Assembly (NCBI RefSeq): GCF_000745235.1
Contig: NZ_JQNL01000001.1
Coordinates: 1,054,001-1,118,000, forward strand
Direction of reading: 5' to 3'
Length of the DNA stretch: 64,000 bases
Source: Luteibacter mycovicinus
GTDB lineage: Bacteria; Pseudomonadota; Gammaproteobacteria; Xanthomonadales; Rhodanobacteraceae
Shown here: in pieces, positions 33,091 through 40,386 of the stretch
How the letters are laid out: every line of letters begins with the position of its first letter
Position numbering within the stretch: position 1 is the first letter of the stretch
Notes under the pieces: generated by a model
Database searches by the model: none
The model's input: the letters and a program-made list of their open reading frames with translations, nothing else
Told to the model about the DNA's origin: nothing
Position numbers and translations under genes: made by a program

Positions 33091-34017
33091 ATGTCCCAAC
33101 GCCTGCGCCATCTGACCACCCTCGAGAACCTGCCGCGCGAAACGATCGAGCGCCTGCTCGACCGCGCGAACTCCATGCGCGACGCCAGCGCCCATGGCAC
33201 GCGCAAGCTGGACCTGCTCGGCGGTCGTACCGTGCTCAACCTGTTCTTCGAGCCCTCGACGCGCACGCGTACGTCGTTCGAACTGGCCGCGCGTCGCCTC
33301 GGCGCCGATGTCGTCAATTTCGACATCGGGCTGTCCTCGACCAGCAAGGGCGAAGAACTGTTCGACACCCTGCACACGCTCGAAGCCATGCATCTCGACG
33401 CCATCGTCGTCCGCCACAAGGTCTCCGGAACGCCCGAGGAACTGGTAAGGCACGCGATGAGCGGCGTGTCCGTGGTGAATGCCGGCGACGGCAACCGCGC
33501 CCACCCGACGCAGGGCCTGCTAGATGCGCTGACCATCCGCAACCACCACCCGGACATGCGCAAGGTCAAGGTTGCCATCTGCGGCGACGTGCGCCACTCG
33601 CGTGTCGCCCGCTCCGACGTCCATGTGCTGAGCGCACTCGGCGTGAAGGACGTCCGTATCGTGGGGCCGACCGCGCTGCTGCCCACCGAAGGCGAGTTGA
33701 ACGGCGTCACGTACCACGAGGATTTCGACGAGGCGATCGCCGGTGTCGACGCCGTGATCATGCTGCGCCTGCAGAAAGAGCGCATGGCCTCGACGGACCT
33801 CCCGGACGAAGCGGCCTACTTCGAGCGCTATGGCCTTGACACCAGGCGCCTCGCCCGGGCGGCGAAGGGGTGCCTGGTGATGCACCCGGGCCCGATCAAC
33901 CGTGGCATCGAGATCGCCTCCGACGTCGCCGATGGCGCCCAGTCGCGGATCCTCGAGCAGGTCGGCAACGGGGTGTTCGTGCGGATGGCGGTTCTTTGCG
34001 AAGTGCTCGGCCGCTAA
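33091..34017 (+). CDS. pyrB: Aspartate carbamoyltransferase catalytic subunit
   Basis: A 308-residue enzyme that makes carbamoyl aspartate, the committed step of pyrimidine synthesis. Carbamoyl phosphate loop FFEPSTRTRTSFE, AGDGNRAHPTQGLLD (HPTQ), the 80s-loop lysine in SSTSKGEE, aspartate-binding MLRLQKER and the closing HPGPINRGIEI are intact. It starts 24 bases after ruvX. No pyrI regulatory subunit and no inactive pyrC-like partner follow, unlike in Pseudomonas; next comes a lipoprotein gene. Confidence 0.96.
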   Translation: MSQRLRHLTTLENLPRETIERLLDRANSMRDASAHGTRKLDLLGGRTVLNLFFEPSTRTRTSFELAARRLGADVVNFDIGLSSTSKGEELFDTLHTLEAMHLDAIVVRHKVSGTPEELVRHAMSGVSVVNAGDGNRAHPTQGLLDALTIRNHHPDMRKVKVAICGDVRHSRVARSDVHVLSALGVKDVRIVGPTALLPTEGELNGVTYHEDFDEAIAGVDAVIMLRLQKERMASTDLPDEAAYFERYGLDTRRLARAAKGCLVMHPGPINRGIEIASDVADGAQSRILEQVGNGVFVRMAVLCEVLGR

Positions 34018-34069
34018 CCGGCACCGCGCCTTGCGTTCCGGCATAATGCCGGGACCTAGGGACCAAACA

Positions 34070-35830
34070 ATGGGATACAGAATGCGACCGACCAAGCGAC
34101 TTCTCGCGCTCGGCGTCGCCAGCTTGCTGCTGGCGGCCTGCGGCCACAAAGACAAGGATGCCCCTCTGGCCTTCGTGCCGGCGGATACGCCGTACGTGGT
34201 CGCAAGCCTCGACAAGCTCGACGACGACGCCTATGAGGCCATGCTGGCCCAGGCCAACAGCGAGCTGCCGGGCCAGGTGGGTCAGATGAAGGCCTTCGCC
34301 TCGGACCTCGAGAGCAAGGGCAACAAGGACGGCGCCAACCTCGTCAATGCGCTGGCCGCCGAGTTCGACGGCAAGACCGCCGAGGCCGCCCTGAAGAACA
34401 TGGGCCTGGATGCGAAGAACGGCACGGCCTTCTACGGCCTCGGTCTCGCTCCGGTCGCGCGCATCACGCTGGCCGATACCGCCGCGTGGGACGCCTTCGT
34501 CGGTCGCCTGGAAACCGCCTATGGCAAGAAGCTCGAGACCGCCGATGCCGGTGGCCAGCCGTACCGCCACGTCGCCCTGTCCGACTCGGGCATCCAGCTG
34601 ATCATCGCCACCGTCGGTAAGCAGGCCGTCGTTTCGCTGCTGCCGGCCGACGCGGCCCAGCCGCTGATCCGTCAGGCGCTCGGTGCCGATCGCCCGGAAA
34701 AGAGCATCCAGGAAGACGGCCGCCTTGCCGATCTGGCCAAGGACAAGGGTTATAAGGACTACGCCGTCGGCCAGGTCGACCTGACCCGTCTGCTGCCCCT
34801 GATCGCCACGGGCAAGGATCCGCTGTTCGCGACCTTCCTCAAGCACCAGTCGGCCAAGACCGGCGAGCCTGTGCCCACGCTGCCGCCGAGCTGCCAGAGC
34901 GAAGCGTCGCGCATCGCCGCGCGCGTGCCCTCCGTCAGCTTCGGCTACACCCGCCTCGACCTGCACCACCAGGAGCAGCGCGTGGACATCGCGCTGGCCG
35001 ACGACATCACCAAGGCCTTCTCCGGTCTCAAGGTCGAAGTCCCGGGCCTGGGTAGCGACGCGACCGGCGCGTTCGACATCAGCCTCGCGCTGCCCGTCGA
35101 ACAGCTGCGCACGTTCTTCACCGCGCAGGCGGAAGCCGTAGCGGCCAAGCCGTTCGAATGCCCGGCCTTCGCCAGCATGAATGACAGCTTCGCCAAAATG
35201 GGTTCGACCATGCAGCAGGCGGCCATCCCGCCGATCGGCGACCTGCGCGGGCTTCGCGTGCTGATCGACTCGTTCAAGCCTGCCGCCAACGCGCAGCAGA
35301 TGCCGCAGCTCACCGGCCGTGTCGTGATCGCGACGCGTAACCCGGCGGGCCTGCTGGCCATGGGTCAGGCGATGCTCGGCGGCGACTTCAAGCTGGCCGG
35401 CGACGGCAAGCCGGTCGCTCTGCCGCCGAACATCAGCGGCATGCTCGGTATGCCGGGCTGGGCCGCCATGAACGGCCAGGCCATCGCCATCGGCCTGGGT
35501 GCCGGCGAAGACGCCAAGCTCGACGACGTCCTCATGGGCAGCACGGGTGACGCGGGCCGCGTCTCCCGCCTGCATCTCAACGGCGACATGTACCGCTCGT
35601 GGGTCGACGTGATGGCCGATAAGGCTCAGGCCTTCGCCAGCAACATGACGGAAGCCGCCGGTGCCGATGGCGCTCCGGACGGCCAGGCCGACACCGCCGC
35701 GGCGGCTCAGCGCTCCAAGGCCCAGTTCGATGCGATGAAGGCTCAGGCCGCCCGCGTCGTGCAGGTCTCGGGCGAGTCGCATGTCGACGAGAAGGGCCTG
35801 GTGATCTCGGGCGCGGTCGAATACAAGTAA
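34070..35830 (+). CDS. Large lipoprotein of unknown function
   Basis: A 586-residue exported lipoprotein. The N-terminus has basic residues, a hydrophobic stretch and a perfect lipobox (ASLLLAAC, Cys24 with this start). After the cysteine the sequence GHKDKDAP lacks Asp at +2, so outer-membrane sorting is expected. The body is rich in Ala, Lys and Asp with no recognised domain; AFVPADTPYVVASLDKLDDD and the repeated 'FxAxxxDxAxFxxAL'-like layout recall DUF3352-like substrates of unknown role. Two ATGs fit: 34070 with AGGGA about eight bases ahead, and 34082. It is preceded by pyrB at 52 bases and ends with a strong terminator. Confidence 0.75.
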   Translation: MGYRMRPTKRLLALGVASLLLAACGHKDKDAPLAFVPADTPYVVASLDKLDDDAYEAMLAQANSELPGQVGQMKAFASDLESKGNKDGANLVNALAAEFDGKTAEAALKNMGLDAKNGTAFYGLGLAPVARITLADTAAWDAFVGRLETAYGKKLETADAGGQPYRHVALSDSGIQLIIATVGKQAVVSLLPADAAQPLIRQALGADRPEKSIQEDGRLADLAKDKGYKDYAVGQVDLTRLLPLIATGKDPLFATFLKHQSAKTGEPVPTLPPSCQSEASRIAARVPSVSFGYTRLDLHHQEQRVDIALADDITKAFSGLKVEVPGLGSDATGAFDISLALPVEQLRTFFTAQAEAVAAKPFECPAFASMNDSFAKMGSTMQQAAIPPIGDLRGLRVLIDSFKPAANAQQMPQLTGRVVIATRNPAGLLAMGQAMLGGDFKLAGDGKPVALPPNISGMLGMPGWAAMNGQAIAIGLGAGEDAKLDDVLMGSTGDAGRVSRLHLNGDMYRSWVDVMADKAQAFASNMTEAAGADGAPDGQADTAAAAQRSKAQFDAMKAQAARVVQVSGESHVDEKGLVISGAVEYK

Positions 35831-35854
35831 GCCGCGTTACGGCGCCAAAGACGA

Positions 35855-35882
35855 AGGCGGCCCTCCGGGGCCGCCTTTTTTA
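35855..35882 (+). terminator. Intrinsic terminator of the lipoprotein gene
   Basis: GGCGGCC, loop CTCCG, GGGCCGCC and a run of T residues, 25 bases after the stop codon. Confidence 0.92.
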
Positions 35883-36047
35883 TGCGCTGAGCAGACACTG
35901 ATCACCCTTTCGGCAAAGCTGAACGGAGCGGTTTTTCGGGCACGAATCGTTCACGGATGCGCTGTTTCCATAGGCCCCGCGACACGGCAGCCACAGTGCG
36001 CGGCGCCGTCGCCAGTCCCATCACAGATTCGTATAAAGGAGTTCCCC

Positions 36048-36413
36048 ATGAACCATTCGAACCTCCGTAAGGCCCTGTTCGCCGCCGCTCTCGTTGCCGG
36101 TCTCGGCACGGTCCCGTTCGCTCAGGTCAATGCACAGGACTCCGCGGCGGCCACGAGCAAGGGCGACAACCAGACGGTCGCCGGCAAGGCGGACGACACG
36201 TGGATCACCACCAAGGTGAAGTCCGAATTCGCCGCCAACAAGAGCGTCAAGGCCACCGACATTTCGGTCTCGACCGCTGACGGCGTCGTCACTCTGACCG
36301 GTACGGTCGCCACGGCGAAGGAAAAGAGCCACGCCGAGATGATCGCCAAGAAGATCAAGGGCGTGAAGAGCGTCGACGCGAGCGGCCTGACCGTGTCGGC
36401 TGCCGCACAGTAA
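36048..36413 (+). CDS. Periplasmic BON-domain protein (OsmY-like)
   Basis: A 121-residue exported protein. Signal peptide (KALFAAALVAGLGTVPFAQV, cut probably after VNA near residue 30), then a single BON domain (DDTWITTKVKSEFAANKSVK, ISVSTADGVVTLTGTV, AKKIKGVKSVD). BON proteins such as OsmY bind membranes or support envelope stress tolerance; OsmY has two domains, this one has one. A strong AAAGGAG site precedes the ATG and a strong terminator follows, so it is a single-gene unit. The 217-base upstream region (35831-36047) holds the previous terminator and an unassigned promoter. Confidence 0.88.
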   Translation: MNHSNLRKALFAAALVAGLGTVPFAQVNAQDSAAATSKGDNQTVAGKADDTWITTKVKSEFAANKSVKATDISVSTADGVVTLTGTVATAKEKSHAEMIAKKIKGVKSVDASGLTVSAAAQ

Positions 36414-36434
36414 GACTTCGCTTCGGCGGAATCG

Positions 36435-36463
36435 AAAAGGGAGCCGAAAGGCTCCCTTTTTTT
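36435..36463 (+). terminator. Intrinsic terminator of the BON-domain gene
   Basis: GGGAGCC, tetraloop GAAA, GGCTCCC followed by seven T residues and preceded by AAAA, which makes it likely to work in both directions between the convergent pilU and BON genes. Confidence 0.95.
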
Positions 36464-36506
36464 ATGCGGTCCCGGGCAGCCTTCGCGCTCGCCTGATCCG
36501 ATGGCC

Positions 36507-36526
36507 GCCAGCCAGTCCTGCTGGCG
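36507..36526. repeat. Degenerate REP remnant
   Basis: GCCAGCCAGTCCTGCTGGCG is a 7-base-arm palindrome resembling the 'GGAGCCAGC.CTGCTGGCGA' REP class seen elsewhere in the window. It lies just downstream of the pilU stop. Confidence 0.45.
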
Positions 36527-36536
36527 ACGCGCCCGC

Positions 36537-37700
36537 CTACCGGCTCAGCATCCCGCCGAACGTCTGCTTGTCGTTCGTCGAGTCGATCTCGACACCTTCC
36601 AGCCCCTGCGACAGCGTATGCGCATCGCCGCCCTGGGCCAGCTTGATCCGCAGGCGCACTTCGTTCGAACTGTCCGCGTGACGCAGCGCGTCTTCGTAAG
36701 AGATCTCACCAGCGTGGTACAGCTCGACCAGGCTCTGGTCGAACGTCCGCATGCCGAGCTGATTCGAGTCGCGCATCAGCTCCTTGAGCTTATGCACCTC
36801 ACCCTGGCGGATGTAATCCTGCGCGAGCGGCGTGCCCAGAAGCACTTCCACCGCGACGCGGCGCGACTTGCCGTCCGGCGTCGGGATCAGCTGCTGAGCG
36901 ACGATGCCCTTGAGGTTCAGCGAGAGATCCATGAACAACGCGCTGCGACGATCCTCCGGGAAGAAGTGGAGGATACGGTCCAGCGCCTGGTTGGCATTGT
37001 TCGCATGCAGCGTGCACAGGCACAGGTGGCCCGTCTCCGAGAAGTTGATCGCGTGCTCCATCGTCTCGCGCGTACGCACCTCGCCGATCATGATGACGTC
37101 GGGCGCCTGGCGCAGCGTGTTTTTCAGCGCGTTTTCCCAGTTGTCGGTATCGATGCCGAGTTCGCGCTGGGTGATGATGCAGCCTTCGTGCTTGTGCACG
37201 TATTCGATCGGGTCTTCGATCGTGATGATGTGACCCGTGGAGTTCTGGTTGCGGTAGCCGATCATCGACGCGAGCGACGTGGACTTACCGGTACCGGTAC
37301 CACCGACGAAGATGATGATGCCGCGCTTGGTCATCGCCAGCTGCTTGATGATCGGCGGCAGACTCAGTTCTTCCGGCGTGGGGATCTTCGACTCGATCCG
37401 GCGCAGCACCATACCGACGCAGTTGCGCTGGTAGAAGCACGACACACGGAAACGTCCGACCCCCGAGGCGCTGATGGCGAACTGGCACTCGTGGGTCTTT
37501 TCGAACTCTTCGCGCTGGGCGGGCGTCATCACGTTCAGCACCATGTCGCGCGACTGCTGCGCGGACAGCGGGCTCTGCGTGATGGGAACGATGCGTCCCT
37601 GGACCTTCATGGAAGGTGCGACGCCGGCGGTGATGAACAGGTCGGATGCCTGCTTATGCACCATCAGCTTCAGAAAAGAGGTGAAATCGAATTCGCTCAT
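36537..37700 (-). CDS. pilU: PilU: type IV pilus retraction ATPase, PilT paralogue
   Basis: A 387-residue secretion ATPase. N-terminal PAS-like domain (ASDLFITAGVAPSMKVQGRI), Walker A VGGTGTGKSTS, Asp box IEDPIEYVHKHEG, Walker B PDVIMIGEVR and His box TGHLCLCTLHANNA. The PilT-specific AIRNLIRE motif is absent, replaced by LAQDYIRQ, which separates PilU from PilT. The C-terminal tail is longer than in PilT, as usual. PilU assists PilT-dependent retraction. It follows pilT by 93 bases. Confidence 0.95.
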   Translation of the reverse strand: MSEFDFTSFLKLMVHKQASDLFITAGVAPSMKVQGRIVPITQSPLSAQQSRDMVLNVMTPAQREEFEKTHECQFAISASGVGRFRVSCFYQRNCVGMVLRRIESKIPTPEELSLPPIIKQLAMTKRGIIIFVGGTGTGKSTSLASMIGYRNQNSTGHIITIEDPIEYVHKHEGCIITQRELGIDTDNWENALKNTLRQAPDVIMIGEVRTRETMEHAINFSETGHLCLCTLHANNANQALDRILHFFPEDRRSALFMDLSLNLKGIVAQQLIPTPDGKSRRVAVEVLLGTPLAQDYIRQGEVHKLKELMRDSNQLGMRTFDQSLVELYHAGEISYEDALRHADSSNEVRLRIKLAQGGDAHTLSQGLEGVEIDSTNDKQTFGGMLSR

Positions 37701-37793
37701 GGCGGTCTGGTCCCCGTGTGCCGGACCGGGCCGGCGCCCCTGTCGCGATCATATACCGGCGACGGGGGCGCTTGCAGCGGACTGTTTCACGCC

Positions 37794-38831
37794 TTAGCGG
37801 AACGATTCCTTGTTCTTGGCGTACATCATGCCTTCCTGGCGGGTGATCTGGCCGCGCTTGACCAGATCGAGCAGGTTCTGGTCGAGGGTCTGCATGCCGT
37901 ACTGCTGACCGGTCTGGATCGCCGAGTACATCTGGGCGACCTTATCCTCGCGGATCAGGTTACGGATGGCCGGGATGCCGACCATGATCTCGTGGGCCGC
38001 CAGACGACCGCCACCCACCTTCTTCAGCAGGGACTGCGAAATGACCGCGCGCAACGACTCGGACAGCATCGAGCGGACCATCGGCTTTTCGCCTGCCGGG
38101 AACACGTCGATGATGCGGTCGATGGTCTTGGCGGCCGACGAGGTATGCAGCGTACCGAACACCAGATGGCCGGTTTCCGCGGCGGTCAGCGCCAGGCGGA
38201 TGGTCTCCAGATCGCGAAGCTCGCCGACCAGGATGTAGTCGGGATCCTCACGCAGTGCCGAACGCAGGGCCTCGTTGAAGCCATGGGTGTCGCGGTGCAC
38301 TTCACGCTGGTTCACCAGGCACTTCTGCGAGGTATGCACGAACTCGATCGGATCCTCGACGGTGAGCAGGTGACCGTATTCGTTCTTGTTGATGTGATCG
38401 ACCATCGCCGCCAGCGTCGTGGACTTGCCCGAACCGGTCGGCCCGGTGACCAGGATCAGGCCCTGCGGCTGTTCGATCAGCTCGCGGAAGATCTTCGGTG
38501 CGCCGAGGTCTTCCAGCGTGAGCACCTCGGAAGGAATGGTACGGAACACCGCGCCGGCACCACGGTTGTGGTTGAAGGCGTTGACGCGGAAGCGCGCCAG
38601 CCCGGGGATCTCGAACGAGAAGTCGGTCTCGAGGAACTCTTCGAAGTCGCGGCGCTGCTTGTCCGACATGATGTCGTAGATCAGCGAATGGACCTGCTTG
38701 TGCTCCAGCGCGGGGATATTGATACGCCGCACGTCACCATCGACGCGGATCATGGGCGGCAGGCCCGCGGAGAGGTGCAGGTCGGAGGCCTTGTTCTTCA
38801 CTGAGAAGGCAAGGAGTTCGGCGATATCCAT
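37794..38831 (-). CDS. pilT: PilT: type IV pilus retraction ATPase
   Basis: A 345-residue hexameric ATPase that depolymerises pili and powers twitching. N-terminal ASDLHLSAGLPPMIRVDGDV, Walker A GPTGSGKSTT, Asp box VEDPIEFVHTS, Walker B DPDYILVGELRD, His box TGHLVFGTLHTSSA and the retraction motif PAIRNLIRE are all present. The start at 38831 matches the family start MDIAELL; the open frame upstream overlaps proC and is not coding. The gene is divergent from proC (117-base gap), as in Pseudomonas, but yggS, usual between them, is missing. Confidence 0.97.
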   Translation of the reverse strand: MDIAELLAFSVKNKASDLHLSAGLPPMIRVDGDVRRINIPALEHKQVHSLIYDIMSDKQRRDFEEFLETDFSFEIPGLARFRVNAFNHNRGAGAVFRTIPSEVLTLEDLGAPKIFRELIEQPQGLILVTGPTGSGKSTTLAAMVDHINKNEYGHLLTVEDPIEFVHTSQKCLVNQREVHRDTHGFNEALRSALREDPDYILVGELRDLETIRLALTAAETGHLVFGTLHTSSAAKTIDRIIDVFPAGEKPMVRSMLSESLRAVISQSLLKKVGGGRLAAHEIMVGIPAIRNLIREDKVAQMYSAIQTGQQYGMQTLDQNLLDLVKRGQITRQEGMMYAKNKESFR

Positions 38832-38948
38832 GAGGGTCCCCTTTCGATGTGGGGCATAGGTAAACACGCCGGAGGGTCGGCGGCAAGGCGCGGCACCATA
38901 TATGCTTCGGTGACTGTGAAAACCATCGCGAACGGAGCGGACCACCCC

Positions 38949-39773
38949 ATGAATCGGATCGCCTTTATCGGCGGCGGCAACATGGCCACGGCCTTGATCG
39001 CCGGCATGCTTCGCCACGGCGCCCAGCCCGGCGGCATCGCGGTGGCCGAGCCCCGCGCCGAGGCACTGCAGGAGCTCTCCCGCGAATACGGCGTGGCCAC
39101 CTACACCGACAACCTCGACGCCGCCGAAGGCGCGTCGATCCTCGTGCTGGCGGTCAAGCCGCAGATGATGGCCGAGGTCTGCCGTGGCCTCCGTCCGGCG
39201 GTACAGAAATACCGGCCGGTGATCATCTCCATCGCGGCGGGCATCCGCATCGCCCAGCTCGAGCGCTGGTTCGATGCCGCCCTGCCCGTGGTGCGCTCCA
39301 TGCCCAATACGCCCGCCATGTTCGGCGCCGGCGCCACCGGGCTGTTCGCCAACGGGCGGGTGAGCGCACCGCAGCGGGCCGAGGCGCAGCACGTGCTGGA
39401 CGCGGGCGGCCTGACCGTGTGGGTGCCTGACGAGGACCAGCTGGATATCGTCACCGCCCTCTCCGGCTCGGGCCCGGCGTATTTCTTCCTGATGGTCGAG
39501 GCACTGGAAAACGCGGCATTTTCTCAAGGGCTGTCCCGTGAGACGGCCCGGGCCCTCGCTGCGCAGACGGCGTTCGGCGCCGGGCGCATGCTGGTCGAAT
39601 CCGGTGAGAGCGCCGCCACGCTGCGGCAACGCGTCACCTCCCCCAACGGCACCACCCAGGCTGCGCTGGAGAGCTTTCGCGACGATCATTTCCCTGCCAT
39701 CGTGGCGCGGGCGGTCGACGCGGCGCGCCGACGCGGCTTTCAACTATCCGAAGACATGGAATCGAACACGTGA
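38949..39773 (+). CDS. proC: Pyrroline-5-carboxylate reductase
   Basis: A 274-residue NAD(P)H-dependent enzyme for the last step of proline synthesis. Rossmann loop IAFIGGGNMATALIAGML, VLAVKPQMM, VVRSMPNTPAMFGAGATGLF and the C-terminal signature ALSGSGPAYFFLMVEALENA with SPNGTTQAALE are diagnostic. The ATG at 38949 aligns with the family start. The yggT gene overlaps its stop by four bases (GTGA). Confidence 0.96.
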   Translation: MNRIAFIGGGNMATALIAGMLRHGAQPGGIAVAEPRAEALQELSREYGVATYTDNLDAAEGASILVLAVKPQMMAEVCRGLRPAVQKYRPVIISIAAGIRIAQLERWFDAALPVVRSMPNTPAMFGAGATGLFANGRVSAPQRAEAQHVLDAGGLTVWVPDEDQLDIVTALSGSGPAYFFLMVEALENAAFSQGLSRETARALAAQTAFGAGRMLVESGESAATLRQRVTSPNGTTQAALESFRDDHFPAIVARAVDAARRRGFQLSEDMESNT

Positions 39774-40351
39774 ACTACCTGACCAACGCCGGCGGCCTGC
39801 TCCTTGAAGTCGCTTTCGGCGCACTCGTCACGCTCTTCATCCTGCGCATCCTCGCCGAAGCGTACCGGGCCGACTTCCACAACCCGATCTGCCAGTTCCT
39901 CTACCGGTTCACCAACCCGGTGCTGCGACCGCTGCGCAAGGTGCTGCCGCCCGTGCGACGGGTGAACACCGGCGGCATCGTGATCGTGTACCTGCTCGAG
40001 TGCGTCAAGTGGCTGCTGATCGCCGCCATGGCGGGCATCGCGCCGAACGTCCTCGGCCTGGCGATCACCGGCCTGGGCGAGACGCTGGATATCTTCCTGC
40101 TGACCTGGGTGGTGCTGGTCTTCGTCTGGTCGATCATGAGCATGCTATCGACCGATCGCTACCACCCGGTGGCGCGTCTGGTCACGAGCCTGGCCGAGCC
40201 ACTGGTGAGGCCGCTGCGTGGGCGCATGACGATCGGCGGGCTGGATTTCTCGCCGACCGTGGTGATTCTCGGCCTGATCCTGGCGCGGATGCTGATTGCC
40301 GCACCGATCAAGGACTGGGGCGTGTCCATGATGATGGGGGCGGCAGGCTGA
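39770..40351 (+). CDS. yggT: YggT family membrane protein
   Basis: A 193-residue inner-membrane protein with two YGGT repeats, each a pair of hydrophobic helices with the motif FxNPxxxPLRK: YRFTNPVLRPLRKVLPPV in the first half and ARLVTSLAEPLVRPLRGRM in the second. YggT has been linked to osmotic tolerance, and homologues to division in other groups, but the biochemical role is unknown. It starts with GTG overlapping proC, showing coupled translation. A REP hairpin follows and overlaps the end of convergent relA. Confidence 0.9.
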   Translation: MNYLTNAGGLLLEVAFGALVTLFILRILAEAYRADFHNPICQFLYRFTNPVLRPLRKVLPPVRRVNTGGIVIVYLLECVKWLLIAAMAGIAPNVLGLAITGLGETLDIFLLTWVVLVFVWSIMSMLSTDRYHPVARLVTSLAEPLVRPLRGRMTIGGLDFSPTVVILGLILARMLIAAPIKDWGVSMMMGAAG

Positions 40352-40352
40352 A

Positions 40353-40386
40353 GGCAGGAGCGCGCCCGGCGCGCTCCTACCTGCCT
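40353..40386. repeat. REP hairpin overlapping the relA stop codon
   Basis: GGCAGGAGCGCGCC and GGCGCGCTCCTACCTGCC form a near-perfect palindrome between the convergent yggT and relA genes. The relA stop (TAG on the minus strand, 40377-40379) lies inside the right arm, so the REP supplies the last bases of relA and probably terminates both transcripts. Confidence 0.8.

Noticed and set aside
33896..35782. A 628-codon open frame on the minus strand opposite the lipoprotein gene
   Set aside because: No signal, domain or start site; the plus strand has a lipobox, ribosome site and terminator.
36501..38804. A 767-codon open frame on the plus strand opposite pilU and pilT
   Set aside because: Runs through two conserved ATPase genes and their gap; shadow of codon bias.
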